From: Silvimonas iriomotensis
Lineage (GTDB): Bacteria; Pseudomonadota; Gammaproteobacteria; Burkholderiales; Chitinibacteraceae
Assembly: GCF_014645535.1 (NCBI RefSeq)
Contig: NZ_BMLX01000009.1
Coordinates: 1 to 64,000, forward strand
Reading direction: 5' to 3'
Length of the DNA stretch: 64,000 bases
Both the position numbers and the translations under genes were made by a program. Within the stretch, counting starts at the first letter, position 1, and every line of letters starts with the position of its first letter. Shown here piece after piece: positions 54,421 to 63,163 of the stretch. The notes below the pieces were generated by a model that was given only the letters and a program-made list of their open reading frames with translations, had not been told where the DNA came from and ran no database searches.

Positions 54421-56277
54421 TTACATCGTTGCTAACCGGCAATCCAGATTCAGTTCCAGCCAGTCGGTTTTCAGTCGTTGCAGTACGACAGTGGAACCGG
54501 CCGGTAATTCCGGCAACCCGGGCACGCGCAACACCAGCGGCATGCCATCCACTCGCACCAGGTTCTCTTTGATGACCGAGCCAGAGAACTCGCGCATGTT
54601 TTCCTGTTCCATATAACGCAGACACCAGTAACGCTCCATCTTGTCCTGGAAGTCGGCGTAGGCGGCGTAAGCGGTGTCAAACGCACCAATGGCCGCAAAC
54701 AGTTCTGCGTCGTTTTTCTGGAAGCGCGGTTTCACGCCGCCCACCATGGCGATGATCTGCTGCTGGTTTACAAAGTCCACCGCGCGGCGCAGCGGGGAGG
54801 ACGACCAGGCGTAAAACTCCACACCCAGGCCAATGTGCGGGCCGGGCTGCGTGGTCATGCGCACGCGACCATTGTTCTGCACTCTGTAGATGCCGGCGAT
54901 CTCGGCATCTTTCAAATCCTTGCCCCACTGACTGTTCACCAGAATCATCATTTCGGCGACCAGCTTGTCCATGGGCGAACCACGTTTGCGCGGCAGGATG
55001 CGTACGCGCTTCTCGCCGTTCTCCAGCGTATCGACGTAGAAGCTGTAATCAATGCGCACCGGGGCGTTGGGGTCATCGGCGCGGCCACGGCGGCCTTCCA
55101 GATTGCCGGCAAAGCGCCACAGCGTGGTCAGTTCGGCCTTCCACGGGAAATCCGGACCGTCTTCCTTGCCGGCAGTCAGCTCGTTAAAGAGCGCTTCGAT
55201 CTGGTCGTGGCGCAGGTTGGCCGCAATGGGCACCTGCTCGACCACCGTACGGTGATTGAGGATGTCAAAACCTGGCGAGATTTCCAGATACATCGACACG
55301 GCCGGTCGCGCTGCGCCTTCTTGCAGGGTGAACACCTGTACGGCCGAGTCCGGCAGCATGGTGATCTTGTCGCCCGGGAAATACACGGTAGAGAGGCGGT
55401 CGAACACCAGCTTGTCCAGTTCGGTATCCGGCGCAATACCCAGGGCCGGCGCGGCAATGTGAATGCCGACTTGCCAGTTGCCATTGGGCAGCTTTTTCAG
55501 GCTCAGCGCATCGTCGATTTCGGTGGTGGTCACGTCATCGATCGAGAACGCTTGCACGTCGGCCACCGGCAGATCGGTTGGCAGTGTGACGGTCTGGCTG
55601 ACCACGGCCTCGCGGCCCTTGGGGAAGGTTTCCAGCAAGAAGCCTTGCAGGAAGTAATCGGCCACATCCGGAATGGCGCCCACGCTTTGCAACAGGCGGG
55701 TGGGGCTGGTGTGGGCGGCGTCGGCGGCTTGCGCCAGCGCTTTGTATTCGATGCCGTTTTTGTCTGGGCGGTGCAGCAAACGGTTGATGATGGGGGCGAA
55801 CGCGTCGGGCAGCTTGCCGGCGACCAGTTCTGCCTGCCATACCGCCATCTGTTCGGCTTCGCGCTGCTTGCGCTCCAGCCCGGCCAGCGCGGCTTTCAGG
55901 TTTTCTTCCGGCGCGGCCTTGTAGCGGCCCTTGCCCTTTTTGTAGAAATACATGGGCGCGGCGGACAAACGCAGCACCACGGCAATCTGCGAGGCGGCCG
56001 ACGGGTTGGCGCCAAAATATTCAGCGGCCAGTTCTTCAAAGCCAAACTCGTGCTCGCCGCACGTTTCCCACAAGAGGTCCAGATCAATCTCGGCAGCCAG
56101 GGTTTCGGCTTGCGGCAGCACTTCATCGAGCGCAGGGCGTTCGAACTTGAGCAATACATTGCCGTTCTTGACCTTGCTGCGCTTGCCTCGCACGTCTTCC
56201 ACCATCAAGCTCGCCGGTTGCGATTCCTTGACCGTAGCGACCTTGAAGCTACCATCCTCTTCGTAAAAAACGTGCAT
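54421..56277 (-). CDS. RNase II-family exoribonuclease (RNB domain)
   Basis: A 3'-5' exoribonuclease of the RNB family. The 618-residue product has an N-terminal helical part, then the RNB domain with the catalytic acidic set at about 247-256 (SIDDVTTTEIDDALSL), and RVQNNGRVRMTTQPGPHIGL and YAWSSSPLRRAVDFVNQQ farther on. A short basic C-terminal end replaces a typical S1 domain. It is followed by the zinc-ribbon gene. Confidence 0.88.
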   Translation of the reverse strand: MHVFYEEDGSFKVATVKESQPASLMVEDVRGKRSKVKNGNVLLKFERPALDEVLPQAETLAAEIDLDLLWETCGEHEFGFEELAAEYFGANPSAASQIAVVLRLSAAPMYFYKKGKGRYKAAPEENLKAALAGLERKQREAEQMAVWQAELVAGKLPDAFAPIINRLLHRPDKNGIEYKALAQAADAAHTSPTRLLQSVGAIPDVADYFLQGFLLETFPKGREAVVSQTVTLPTDLPVADVQAFSIDDVTTTEIDDALSLKKLPNGNWQVGIHIAAPALGIAPDTELDKLVFDRLSTVYFPGDKITMLPDSAVQVFTLQEGAARPAVSMYLEISPGFDILNHRTVVEQVPIAANLRHDQIEALFNELTAGKEDGPDFPWKAELTTLWRFAGNLEGRRGRADDPNAPVRIDYSFYVDTLENGEKRVRILPRKRGSPMDKLVAEMMILVNSQWGKDLKDAEIAGIYRVQNNGRVRMTTQPGPHIGLGVEFYAWSSSPLRRAVDFVNQQQIIAMVGGVKPRFQKNDAELFAAIGAFDTAYAAYADFQDKMERYWCLRYMEQENMREFSGSVIKENLVRVDGMPLVLRVPGLPELPAGSTVVLQRLKTDWLELNLDCRLATM

Positions 56278-56509
56278 AACAACCCTTTCTGGAAAGCAGG
56301 CAATTATATCTGAGTGAGGAGGCAGGGGTGAGGTGTGAGGAGAAAAACCAAACCCGGCTACCGCCTGTCATCTCGCTGCTTTAAATGTGTAATTGATCAA
56401 GATGGCTGGCCTGATCCGCGCTTGCGCAGATCAGGCCGTATTCAAGAGGCGTGTGGTGGTGCGGGGTGTCGTTTTTTGAGCTTGCCCGTCACATATCACC
56501 GGTCACGCC

Positions 56510-57586
56510 TTATTCCCCGAGTTGTGCCAGCAACTCGGCCTGTTGTTCGTTCACCAGCGCCTGGGTCAGCTCTTCCAGATCGCCATCCATGATCGCGTCC
56601 AGTTTGTACAGCGTCAGGTTGATCCGGTGATCAGTCATGCGCCCCTGCGGATAGTTGTAGGTGCGGATACGTTCGCTGCGGTCGCCACTGCCGATCAGGC
56701 TCTTGCGGGTGGCGGCTTCTTTGGCGTGGCGCTCGCGGTCTTGCACATCCTTGATCCGCGCGGCCAGTACCGCCAGCGCGCGCGCCTTGTTCTTGTGCTG
56801 GCTGCGGTCGTCCTGACATTCCACCACAATGCCGGTCGGGATATGCGTCACGCGCACGGCAGAGTCTGTCTTGTTGATGTGCTGCCCGCCGGCGCCAGAG
56901 GCGCGGAAGGTATCAATGCGCAGATCGGCCGGATTGATATTGATCTCTTCGGCTTCATCGGCCTCCGGCATCACCGCCACGGTGCAGGCGGAGGTATGAA
57001 TGCGGCCCTGTGTTTCCGTGGCCGGTACGCGCTGCACGCGGTGGCCGCCGCTTTCAAACTTCAGGCGGGAATACGCACCAAAGCCGACAACACGGGCGAT
57101 GACTTCCTTGAAGCCGCCCAGGTCAGACTCATTGGCCGACATGATTTCCACCTGCCAGCGATTGCGCTCGGCATAGCGGCTGTACATGCGAAAGAGGTCT
57201 GCCGCAAACAGTGCCGATTCATCACCCCCGGTACCGGCACGGATTTCCAGAAAGATATTGCGCTCGTCGTTGGGGTCTTTGGGCAGCAGGGCCTTTTGCA
57301 GGTCCAGCTCCAGCGACTCGATCCGCGCCTTGCCTTCGGCCAGCTCTTCTTCGGCCAGTTCTTTCATGTCCGGGTCGGAGAGCATGTCCTGGGCTGTGGC
57401 GATATCGGCCTCGGCCTGGCGGTAATCCTTGTAGAGCGCCACAACCGGCTCCAGCTCCGCATGCTCACGGGTGAGTTTGCGGTACTGGTTCATGTCATTG
57501 GTCGCGCCTTCAGAGGCGAGCAGGGCGCCCACTTCTTCAAGACGGTCGGAAAGTTGGGCCAGTCGGGCCAGAATCGATGGTTTCAT
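56510..57586 (-). CDS. prfA: Peptide chain release factor 1
   Basis: RF1 reads UAA and UAG and releases the peptide. The 358-residue product has the codon-recognition PAT at 188-190 and the GGQ catalytic motif at 233-235, methylated elsewhere by PrmC. The start overlaps the upstream GNAT stop by four bases. hemA lies just upstream, the common hemA-prfA grouping. Confidence 0.97.
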   Translation of the reverse strand: MKPSILARLAQLSDRLEEVGALLASEGATNDMNQYRKLTREHAELEPVVALYKDYRQAEADIATAQDMLSDPDMKELAEEELAEGKARIESLELDLQKALLPKDPNDERNIFLEIRAGTGGDESALFAADLFRMYSRYAERNRWQVEIMSANESDLGGFKEVIARVVGFGAYSRLKFESGGHRVQRVPATETQGRIHTSACTVAVMPEADEAEEININPADLRIDTFRASGAGGQHINKTDSAVRVTHIPTGIVVECQDDRSQHKNKARALAVLAARIKDVQDRERHAKEAATRKSLIGSGDRSERIRTYNYPQGRMTDHRINLTLYKLDAIMDGDLEELTQALVNEQQAELLAQLGE

Positions 57587-58059
57587 TGTTGTTGTTGGTA
57601 AACGTTCTGATTAAGCCGTTCCATATAGCGCTCGGGTCGCGCCGCTTCGGTCCAGCCGAACTGGCGGTAGAGTTCGTGCGCATCGGCAGTAAAAAGCATC
57701 CAGCGACGCAAGGCGGTCAGGTCTGGATGGCTGTGTATGCAGGCCATGAGCCACTTGGACAAACCACGCCCGCGGTAGCCTTCGTCGATAAACACATCGC
57801 CCAGATAGGCAATGGTGGCGCCGTCGGTAATCACCCGGGCGAAACCCACCAGCGCCTCGCCGTGATAGACGCCAAAGCACAGAGCGCCGGCCACGGAACG
57901 GCGAAACACGGCCTCCGGCATGCCTTTGGCCCAATAGGAGCGGCGGCCGATAAAGTCGTAGGCAGTCTCGAAGGGCAGGCGCGCAGGGTCGGTGTCGACC
58001 TCAAACGCGCCCGTATCAAACTGGCGTTGCCAGCGGGCGGTTTGAAACAGTGACATCAA
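57583..58059 (-). CDS. GNAT-family N-acetyltransferase
   Basis: A 158-residue GNAT protein. [21 protein letters not shown] is slightly too long to quote in full, but [18 protein letters not shown] is the acetyl-CoA binding region and [13 protein letters not shown] the C-terminal part. It overlaps prfA by four bases and lies two bases after the hemA stop. It is an insertion between hemA and prfA, which are usually adjacent. Substrate unknown. Confidence 0.85.
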   Translation of the reverse strand: MMSLFQTARWQRQFDTGAFEVDTDPARLPFETAYDFIGRRSYWAKGMPEAVFRRSVAGALCFGVYHGEALVGFARVITDGATIAYLGDVFIDEGYRGRGLSKWLMACIHSHPDLTALRRWMLFTADAHELYRQFGWTEAARPERYMERLNQNVYQQQQ

Positions 58060-58061
58060 AG

Positions 58062-59315
58062 CTATTCCTCGTCGTGGAGGCGAAACAGGCGGCGGGTTGC
58101 GGTGACGAGGGCGGTTTGTTCATCGCCATCGGCCGCATTGAGTGAAGCCAGCGGGGCGTGCAGAAACTTGGCCGAAAGTTGTGCGGTGAGTTTTTCCAGC
58201 ACTTCTTCCGGGTTATCGCCAGCCGCCAGGCGCTTTTTGGCCTTGGCCAGTTCAGCGCGTGCGGCGCGGTCGGCGTGATCGCGCAAGTCGCGAATGGTCG
58301 GGACCAGTTCACGGCTGGCCAGCCAGTGATTGAATTCGCTGACATGATCAGAGATCAGCGCCTCGGCGGCGACGACCTCGCCCTGGCGCGCGTGCACGCC
58401 CTGGCGGACCACTTCAGACAAGTCATCCACCGTGTACAGATAGATATCGTCCAGTTCGGCGGCTTCAGGCTCGACATCGCGCGGCACCGCCAGATCAACA
58501 ATGAACAGCGGGCGGCGTTTGCGCAGCTTGAGCGCGCGTTCAATCATGCCCTTGCCAATCACCGGCAGCGGCGAGGCCGTTGAACTGACCACAATGTCGA
58601 ATTCATGCAGCCGCTCAGCGATATCGGTCAGCAGGATCGCTTCACCGCCATGTGCTTGCGCCAGCAGCTCGCCGCGCTCCAGCGTGCGGTTGGCCACCGC
58701 CATTTTTCTTGGTTTTTGCGCACAGAAATAAGTGGCGCACAACTCGATCATCTCGCCCGCACCCACAAACAGCACGCTGCATTCAGAGACCGAGGGGAAA
58801 ATCCGTTCCGCCAGTTTGACGCCCGCTGCCGCCATGGATACCGAGGCCGACCCGATACGGGTCTGGGTGCGCACGTCTTTGGCGACCTGAAACGCGCGCT
58901 GGAACAAGCCATTGAGCAAGACGCCCATGCTGCCCGACTCACGCGCCTGGCGTTCGGCATCTTTGAGCTGCCCCAGAATCTGCGTTTCGCCCAGCACCAT
59001 CGAGTCCAGCCCGGCGGCGACACGGAAGGTGTGGCGGGCGGCATCGCCACCGGCATGCACGTACAGATAACTGTTGAGTTCTTCTGTCTTGCGGCCACGG
59101 CTGGCGGCGTACCAATCCATCAGGGCCGACGGATCACGGGCGTTGCAATAGAGTTCGGTGCGATTACAGGTAGAGATGATGGCGGCTTCAACCACGCCAG
59201 GCTGGGCCACAAGGCCAGGCAGCGCGGACTGCAGTTCGGTTGGCGAAAACGCAAGCCGCTCCCGCACCGATAACGGAGCGGTTTCGTGGTTGACGCCGAG
59301 TACGAACAGGTTCAT
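58062..59315 (-). CDS. hemA: Glutamyl-tRNA reductase
   Basis: HemA reduces glutamyl-tRNA to glutamate-1-semialdehyde, the first committed step of C5 tetrapyrrole synthesis. The 417-residue product has the nucleophile Cys50 in STCNRTELYC, the GLDSMVLGETQILGQ segment (102-116) and the NADPH-binding VGAGEMIELC region. It heads a hemA-GNAT-prfA unit. Confidence 0.96.
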   Translation of the reverse strand: MNLFVLGVNHETAPLSVRERLAFSPTELQSALPGLVAQPGVVEAAIISTCNRTELYCNARDPSALMDWYAASRGRKTEELNSYLYVHAGGDAARHTFRVAAGLDSMVLGETQILGQLKDAERQARESGSMGVLLNGLFQRAFQVAKDVRTQTRIGSASVSMAAAGVKLAERIFPSVSECSVLFVGAGEMIELCATYFCAQKPRKMAVANRTLERGELLAQAHGGEAILLTDIAERLHEFDIVVSSTASPLPVIGKGMIERALKLRKRRPLFIVDLAVPRDVEPEAAELDDIYLYTVDDLSEVVRQGVHARQGEVVAAEALISDHVSEFNHWLASRELVPTIRDLRDHADRAARAELAKAKKRLAAGDNPEEVLEKLTAQLSAKFLHAPLASLNAADGDEQTALVTATRRLFRLHDEE

Positions 59316-59416
59316 CGCTGCGGGGGGAATTCAAAACGCATTAGTATACCGTGATTATGGCGTGGCTGGCGGGCGGGAATGCTGAATGGCTGATGGATCA
59401 ATGGGTTGAGGGTTGA

Positions 59417-59448
59417 GGGGTGGGGGGTGGGGGGTGGGGGGTGGGGGG
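59417..59448 (+). repeat. GGGGGGT heptamer array
   Basis: Four exact GGGGGGT units about 100 bases upstream of hemA. The G-rich strand could form a quadruplex. Unit length equals that of the array at 52289-52336 but the sequence differs. Confidence 0.85.
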
Positions 59449-59501
59449 ATTCGGGGGCTGGCGATAGGGTGGCTTGGCGGGTTGTAGAACCTTGATCTTT
59501 T

Positions 59502-59901
59502 GTTGGCGCCTGACGGCGCGGTGGTTTTGATACCGGCGGTGGCCGGAGCACGTTACTTTTCTTTGCTTCGCCAAAGAAAAGTAACCAAAAGAAAGGCGAC
59601 CCCTGCGACTGCGCCCTTCGGGTTCCCTGCGCTTCTCGCAAGGCGCGGCTGGCTCCAGGGAACTCGGGCTAAAGCCCTCAAACACCCTTGCGCCGAAACC
59701 CCGCGCCTTGCTGCGATGCTCGGCGCAGTCAAGGGGGGCAACGTCAAAGGCAACATCAAAGGCAACATCAAAGGCAAAGGCAAAGGCAACGGCAAAGGCA
59801 AAGGCAAAGGCAAAGGCAAAGGCAAAGGCAAAGGCAAAGGCAAAGGCAAAGGCAAAGGCAACGGCAACGGCAACGGCAACCGCAACCGCAACCGCAACCG
59901 C
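59502..59901 (+). repeat. Interspersed structured element, copy 3, with GGCAAA tail
   Basis: The same core as copies 1 and 2. The hairpin at 59552-59585 is GTTACTTTTCTTTG with CAAAGAAAAGTAAC. The interleaved stems are CGGGTTCCCTG (59619-59629) with CAGGGAACTCG (59656-59666, one G-U pair), and GCAAGGCGCGG (59638-59648) with CCGCGCCTTGC (59701-59711). The tail is a long GGCAAA/GGCAAC array (59738-59901). The frames through the tail encode only repeats. The rest of the 59316-60105 gap holds no gene. Confidence 0.75.
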
Positions 59902-59927
59902 TGTGGGATCTGGGGCAGGTTTTGTAG

Positions 59928-59951
59928 GGTGGATTCGCGAAGCAATCCACC
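59928..59951. repeat. GGTGGATT...AATCCACC inverted repeat
   Basis: An 8-bp dyad with an 8-base loop. A degenerate relative (GGTGGAT...AATCCA) lies near 52257-52275, also just past an element tail. Confidence 0.65.
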
Positions 59952-59998
59952 TTGCAACACTGGGCTGTTTCGCGCTGCGTGCTGCGCCTCACTGCCGC

Positions 59999-60029
59999 GT
60001 CATTGCGGCTTGAGCCGGAATCCAGCCGG
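59999..60029. repeat. Degenerate dRS3-like repeat
   Basis: CGTCATTGCGGC...GCCGGAATCCAG keeps the flanks and dyad symmetry of the repeats at 44269, 44755 and 52181, with a different centre. Confidence 0.4.
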
Positions 60030-60034
60030 CTGCA

Positions 60035-60084
60035 AAACAAAAAACACAGCCCCCACCAGTCATCAAACGACCAGTCGGGGGCTG
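60035..60084 (-). terminator. Terminator after the sugar-binding protein gene
   Basis: On the minus strand CAGCCCCC (complement of 60077-60084) pairs with GGGGGCTG (complement of 60047-60054) across a 22-base loop that contains ACCAGTC twice. T-rich sequence follows. Confidence 0.65.
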
Positions 60085-60105
60085 CAGCCTTCGGAGGGAA
60101 GCGGG

Positions 60106-61353
60106 TTACTGGGCGCGTGCCGCTGCGGCGATTTTTTGCGCTGCGGTTTGTGCGGTCATGCTGTCGTCGTTCCAGAACTGGGCGGCGACGTCGTAAATGG
60201 CGCCCTCGGCGGCAGGCGGGATGGCCATGTCGTGTGCCCAGGAGGGGACCAGCGTGCCCTTGGCGGCGGCGTTCTTGAAGTCGGCGGAGGACTTTTTGGC
60301 GCAGTCGTCAAACTTGGACAGGTCCATGCCCTGGCGTGCCGGGATCGAGCCTTTGTACAGATTGAACACTTCCTGGAACTTCGGGCTCATCAAGAGTTGC
60401 GCCAGGTCGCGCTGGCCTTTCTCGGCGTCTTTGTCTTTCAGTTTGAAGAAGGCAAAAGAGTCGACGTTGAAGGTGTACGCGTCAGCGCTGCCCGGCGCGG
60501 CGACGCACAGGAAGTCTTTGCCGGCCTGTTTGCCGGCGACGGCGAATTCGCCCTTGGCCCAGTCGCCCATGAACTGCATGCCGGCCTTGCCGTTGATGAC
60601 CATGGCGGTGGCCAGGTTCCAGTCGCGGCCGTTGGCGGCTTTGTCGGTGTAGGGTTTGATGCGCTTGTAGGTTTCCAGCACCTTGATCATGGTCGGGCTT
60701 TTGAGCGTGGCCTGATCCAGTTGCACAAAGGCTTTCTTGTAGAAGCTGGCACCGCCTACGCCGAGGGCGACGCTTTCCAGCAGTTCGGCTTCTTGCCAGG
60801 ACTGGCCGCCAATGGCGACCGGGATAATCCCGGCTTTTTGCATGGCGTCGGCGGTCTTGAAGAATTCATCCCAGGTGGTCGGGGCTTTGGCGTTGGCTTT
60901 TTTCAGCAGGTCGGCGTTGATCCACAACCAGTTCACGCGGTGAACGTTGACCGGCGCGGCGACGTACTGGCCTTTGTATTTCATGACATTGGCCACGACG
61001 GGCGGGAGGAGTTTGTCCCAGCCTTCAGCTTTGGCGACGTCATCAATCGACACCAGCACGCCCTGATCGCCCCATTCCTGAATGGCCGGGCCTTTCAACT
61101 GGGCGGCGGCAGGCGGGTTGCCGGAGACCACGCGGGTCTTGAGTGCCGTCATGGCGTTTTCGCCTGCGCCACCGGCCACGGCGAAGTCTTTCCACTTGTC
61201 GCCCTTGGCTTCCAGCATGGTCTTGAGTTCGCCGGCCGCTTTGGCTTCGCCGCCGCTGGTCCAGTAATGCAGTACTTCCACTTCAGCCGCCTGCGTGAAG
61301 GCAGCAAGGCCCAGCAGCGCGGCAGCGCACAGGGTCAGTCGTACGTTAAGCAT
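60106..61353 (-). CDS. Sugar ABC transporter substrate-binding protein
   Basis: A periplasmic solute-binding protein of the family 1 (carbohydrate) type. The 415-residue product has a signal peptide (cleavage near residue 22, after TQA), then EVEVLHYWTSGGEAKAAGEL, FKTADAMQKAGIIPVAIGG and AMVINGKAGMQFMGDWAKGE, which resemble glucose-binding proteins of the GtsA type. No permease or ATPase genes are visible in the window. It is divergent from a LacI regulator with a palindromic operator between them. Confidence 0.88.
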   Translation of the reverse strand: MLNVRLTLCAAALLGLAAFTQAAEVEVLHYWTSGGEAKAAGELKTMLEAKGDKWKDFAVAGGAGENAMTALKTRVVSGNPPAAAQLKGPAIQEWGDQGVLVSIDDVAKAEGWDKLLPPVVANVMKYKGQYVAAPVNVHRVNWLWINADLLKKANAKAPTTWDEFFKTADAMQKAGIIPVAIGGQSWQEAELLESVALGVGGASFYKKAFVQLDQATLKSPTMIKVLETYKRIKPYTDKAANGRDWNLATAMVINGKAGMQFMGDWAKGEFAVAGKQAGKDFLCVAAPGSADAYTFNVDSFAFFKLKDKDAEKGQRDLAQLLMSPKFQEVFNLYKGSIPARQGMDLSKFDDCAKKSSADFKNAAAKGTLVPSWAHDMAIPPAAEGAIYDVAAQFWNDDSMTAQTAAQKIAAAARAQ

Positions 61354-61477
61354 GATCGATCTCCATATTCGTGTGCCTGCCGGCGTTGCCGCAGGGCGAG
61401 GGGGCGCAGTCCGCTGGTCGTGTGCGTGTCATTGGCGCTGAAATGTTGTCGGATTTTATCGACTACATTGATGCCAA

Positions 61478-61491
61478 TGTTAACGTTAACA
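61478..61491. promoter_or_regulatory. LacI-family operator
   Basis: A perfect 14-bp palindrome TGTTAACGTTAACA with the CG centre typical of LacI/GalR operators. It lies between the divergent sugar-binding protein and LacI genes, about 120 bases from each start. Confidence 0.75.
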
Positions 61492-61610
61492 GCAGCGCGC
61501 CTAACAATAAATGAATACCCTGATGATCAGCCCGGCTGCCCGATGCATCGGCAAAATCCGGTATCCTGAGTTCCGTTTCAATTTTGTTGCCGTCAGCACA
61601 CAGAACATCC

Positions 61611-62636
61611 ATGCCGCGTAAAGCCAACCAGAATGCGTCTCGCGCCGCCACCTTGCACGATGTAGCGGGCAAGGTAGGGGTGAGTGCGATTACGGTCTCA
61701 CGCGCGCTCAATTCGCCGGATCTGGTCTCTGAAAAACTGCGGGCGCAGATTCTGGCGGCGGTCGATGAACTGGGTTATGTGCCCAACCGCTCGGCCCGCA
61801 CACTGGTTTCATCGCGCTCGCACACGGTGGCGGTGCTGATTCCGTCGTTATCCAACACGGTGTTTATCGATACGCTGGCCGGCATCAATGAAGTGCTGGA
61901 CCCGAAGGGCTACCAGATATTGATCGGCAACACGGCGTATGACGATGAGAAAGAAGAGCGTCTGCTGCGGGCGTATCTGTCGCACGCGCCGGATGGTGTG
62001 TTGCTGACCGGCACGCGCCAGCGGCCGGAAATGCGCCAGCGCCTGGCAAAGCTGGGTATCCCGGCGGTGCACATGATGGAGCTTGATCCTTCCAACGAGC
62101 GCCTGTGCGTGGGGTTCTCGCAAGATGAAGCCGGACGGCAGATCACCACGCATTTGCTGGAACGCGGCTACCGGCGCATTGCCTTCTTTGGCGCCCGGCT
62201 GGACCCGCGGGTGATGCAGCGGCTGGATGGCTACCGCAAGGCGCTGCAGGCGGCAGGTTGTTATGCGCCGGAGCTGGAGTACCTTAATCCCAAGCCCTCC
62301 CGCATCGGCCTTGGTGTGGAAATGCTGGAAGTCTTGCGCCGTGAGCATCCGGATTGCGATGCCGTGTTTTGTTGTAACGACGATCTGGCGCTGGGGGTGC
62401 TGACCGGCAGTCATCGCATCGGCATCAAGGTGCCGGAGCAGCTGGCGGTGGTGGGGTTCAACGATCTGGAAGGCGCCGCGTGGGCGACGCCGACGCTGAC
62501 CAGCGTGCGCACACCGCGTTACCGCATCGGTTTTGAAGCGGCGAGCCTGCTGCTTAAACTGATGGAGGGCCACAACGTACCGGAACAACGTCAGCTTGAT
62601 CTGGGTTTTGAGCTTAAACTGCGCGGCAGCAGTTGA
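61611..62636 (+). CDS. LacI-family transcriptional regulator
   Basis: A 341-residue LacI/GalR repressor. ATG 61611 (MPRKANQNASRAATLHDVAG) places the helix-turn-helix TLHDVAGKVGVSAITVSRAL at about 14-33, with a hinge and a periplasmic-binding-fold ligand domain after it. The order of segments resembles gluconate regulators (GntR/PtxS), but the ligand is not proven. It likely controls the divergent sugar-binding gene through the palindrome at 61478. Confidence 0.9.
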   Translation: MPRKANQNASRAATLHDVAGKVGVSAITVSRALNSPDLVSEKLRAQILAAVDELGYVPNRSARTLVSSRSHTVAVLIPSLSNTVFIDTLAGINEVLDPKGYQILIGNTAYDDEKEERLLRAYLSHAPDGVLLTGTRQRPEMRQRLAKLGIPAVHMMELDPSNERLCVGFSQDEAGRQITTHLLERGYRRIAFFGARLDPRVMQRLDGYRKALQAAGCYAPELEYLNPKPSRIGLGVEMLEVLRREHPDCDAVFCCNDDLALGVLTGSHRIGIKVPEQLAVVGFNDLEGAAWATPTLTSVRTPRYRIGFEAASLLLKLMEGHNVPEQRQLDLGFELKLRGSS

Positions 62637-62683
62637 TCCGCCGCGTTTTGTTTTCTTTGCCTGATACCGTTTGATTGATCGCC

Positions 62684-63109
62684 ATGCCTGTTTATCCCCC
62701 GTTTTCTGAACTGCCGGTTGATACCGACATCCCGCCTTATGGCATTGACGAGCGCACCGAATCAGCCTGGCAATGGCTGCAGATGGTGGGGCAACTGGTG
62801 GCCAAAGAACTGGCCGTCATGCCGCGCGGCACGCTGGCGCTGGTGGAAGAAACCGACAGTGTGTACTGGGTGGTGGCGATTGAAGACCAGCTTTACCTTG
62901 CCACGGCCGCCATTTTTGAAGGCGAAATCCTGCTGGAGCACGCCGCGCTGCTGCGCACTCTGGCGGCGCTCAGCATTGAAGAATTGACCTACCAGCGCAT
63001 GGCGCTGGAAGCCTGGTTGCTGAGCCAGCCGACGATGCGGCTGGCCGATACCAAACGCCTGCAGATGTGGGATACCTTGCCCAAAGCCGGTGGGGCGGAC
63101 TGGGAATAA
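62684..63109 (+). CDS. Conserved-looking acidic protein, unknown
   Basis: A 141-residue acidic protein from ATG 62684 (MPVYPPFSELPVDTDIPPYG). It is rich in Leu, Ala and Glu with VYWVVAIEDQLYLATAAIFE in the middle, suggesting a small alpha/beta fold. No motif I know is present. It lies 47 bases after the LacI gene on the same strand. Confidence 0.55.
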   Translation: MPVYPPFSELPVDTDIPPYGIDERTESAWQWLQMVGQLVAKELAVMPRGTLALVEETDSVYWVVAIEDQLYLATAAIFEGEILLEHAALLRTLAALSIEELTYQRMALEAWLLSQPTMRLADTKRLQMWDTLPKAGGADWE

Positions 63110-63163
63110 AAGCGGCGGCAAAACCGCCAGTCTCCAGAGGGTGGTCAGGTGCTGACCAGCGAC

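Noticed and set aside
59500-61569. A 689-residue + strand frame across the GGCAAA array and antisense to the sugar-binding gene
   Set aside because: It is held open by a period-6 repeat and by the codon bias of a real gene on the other strand. No domain is visible.
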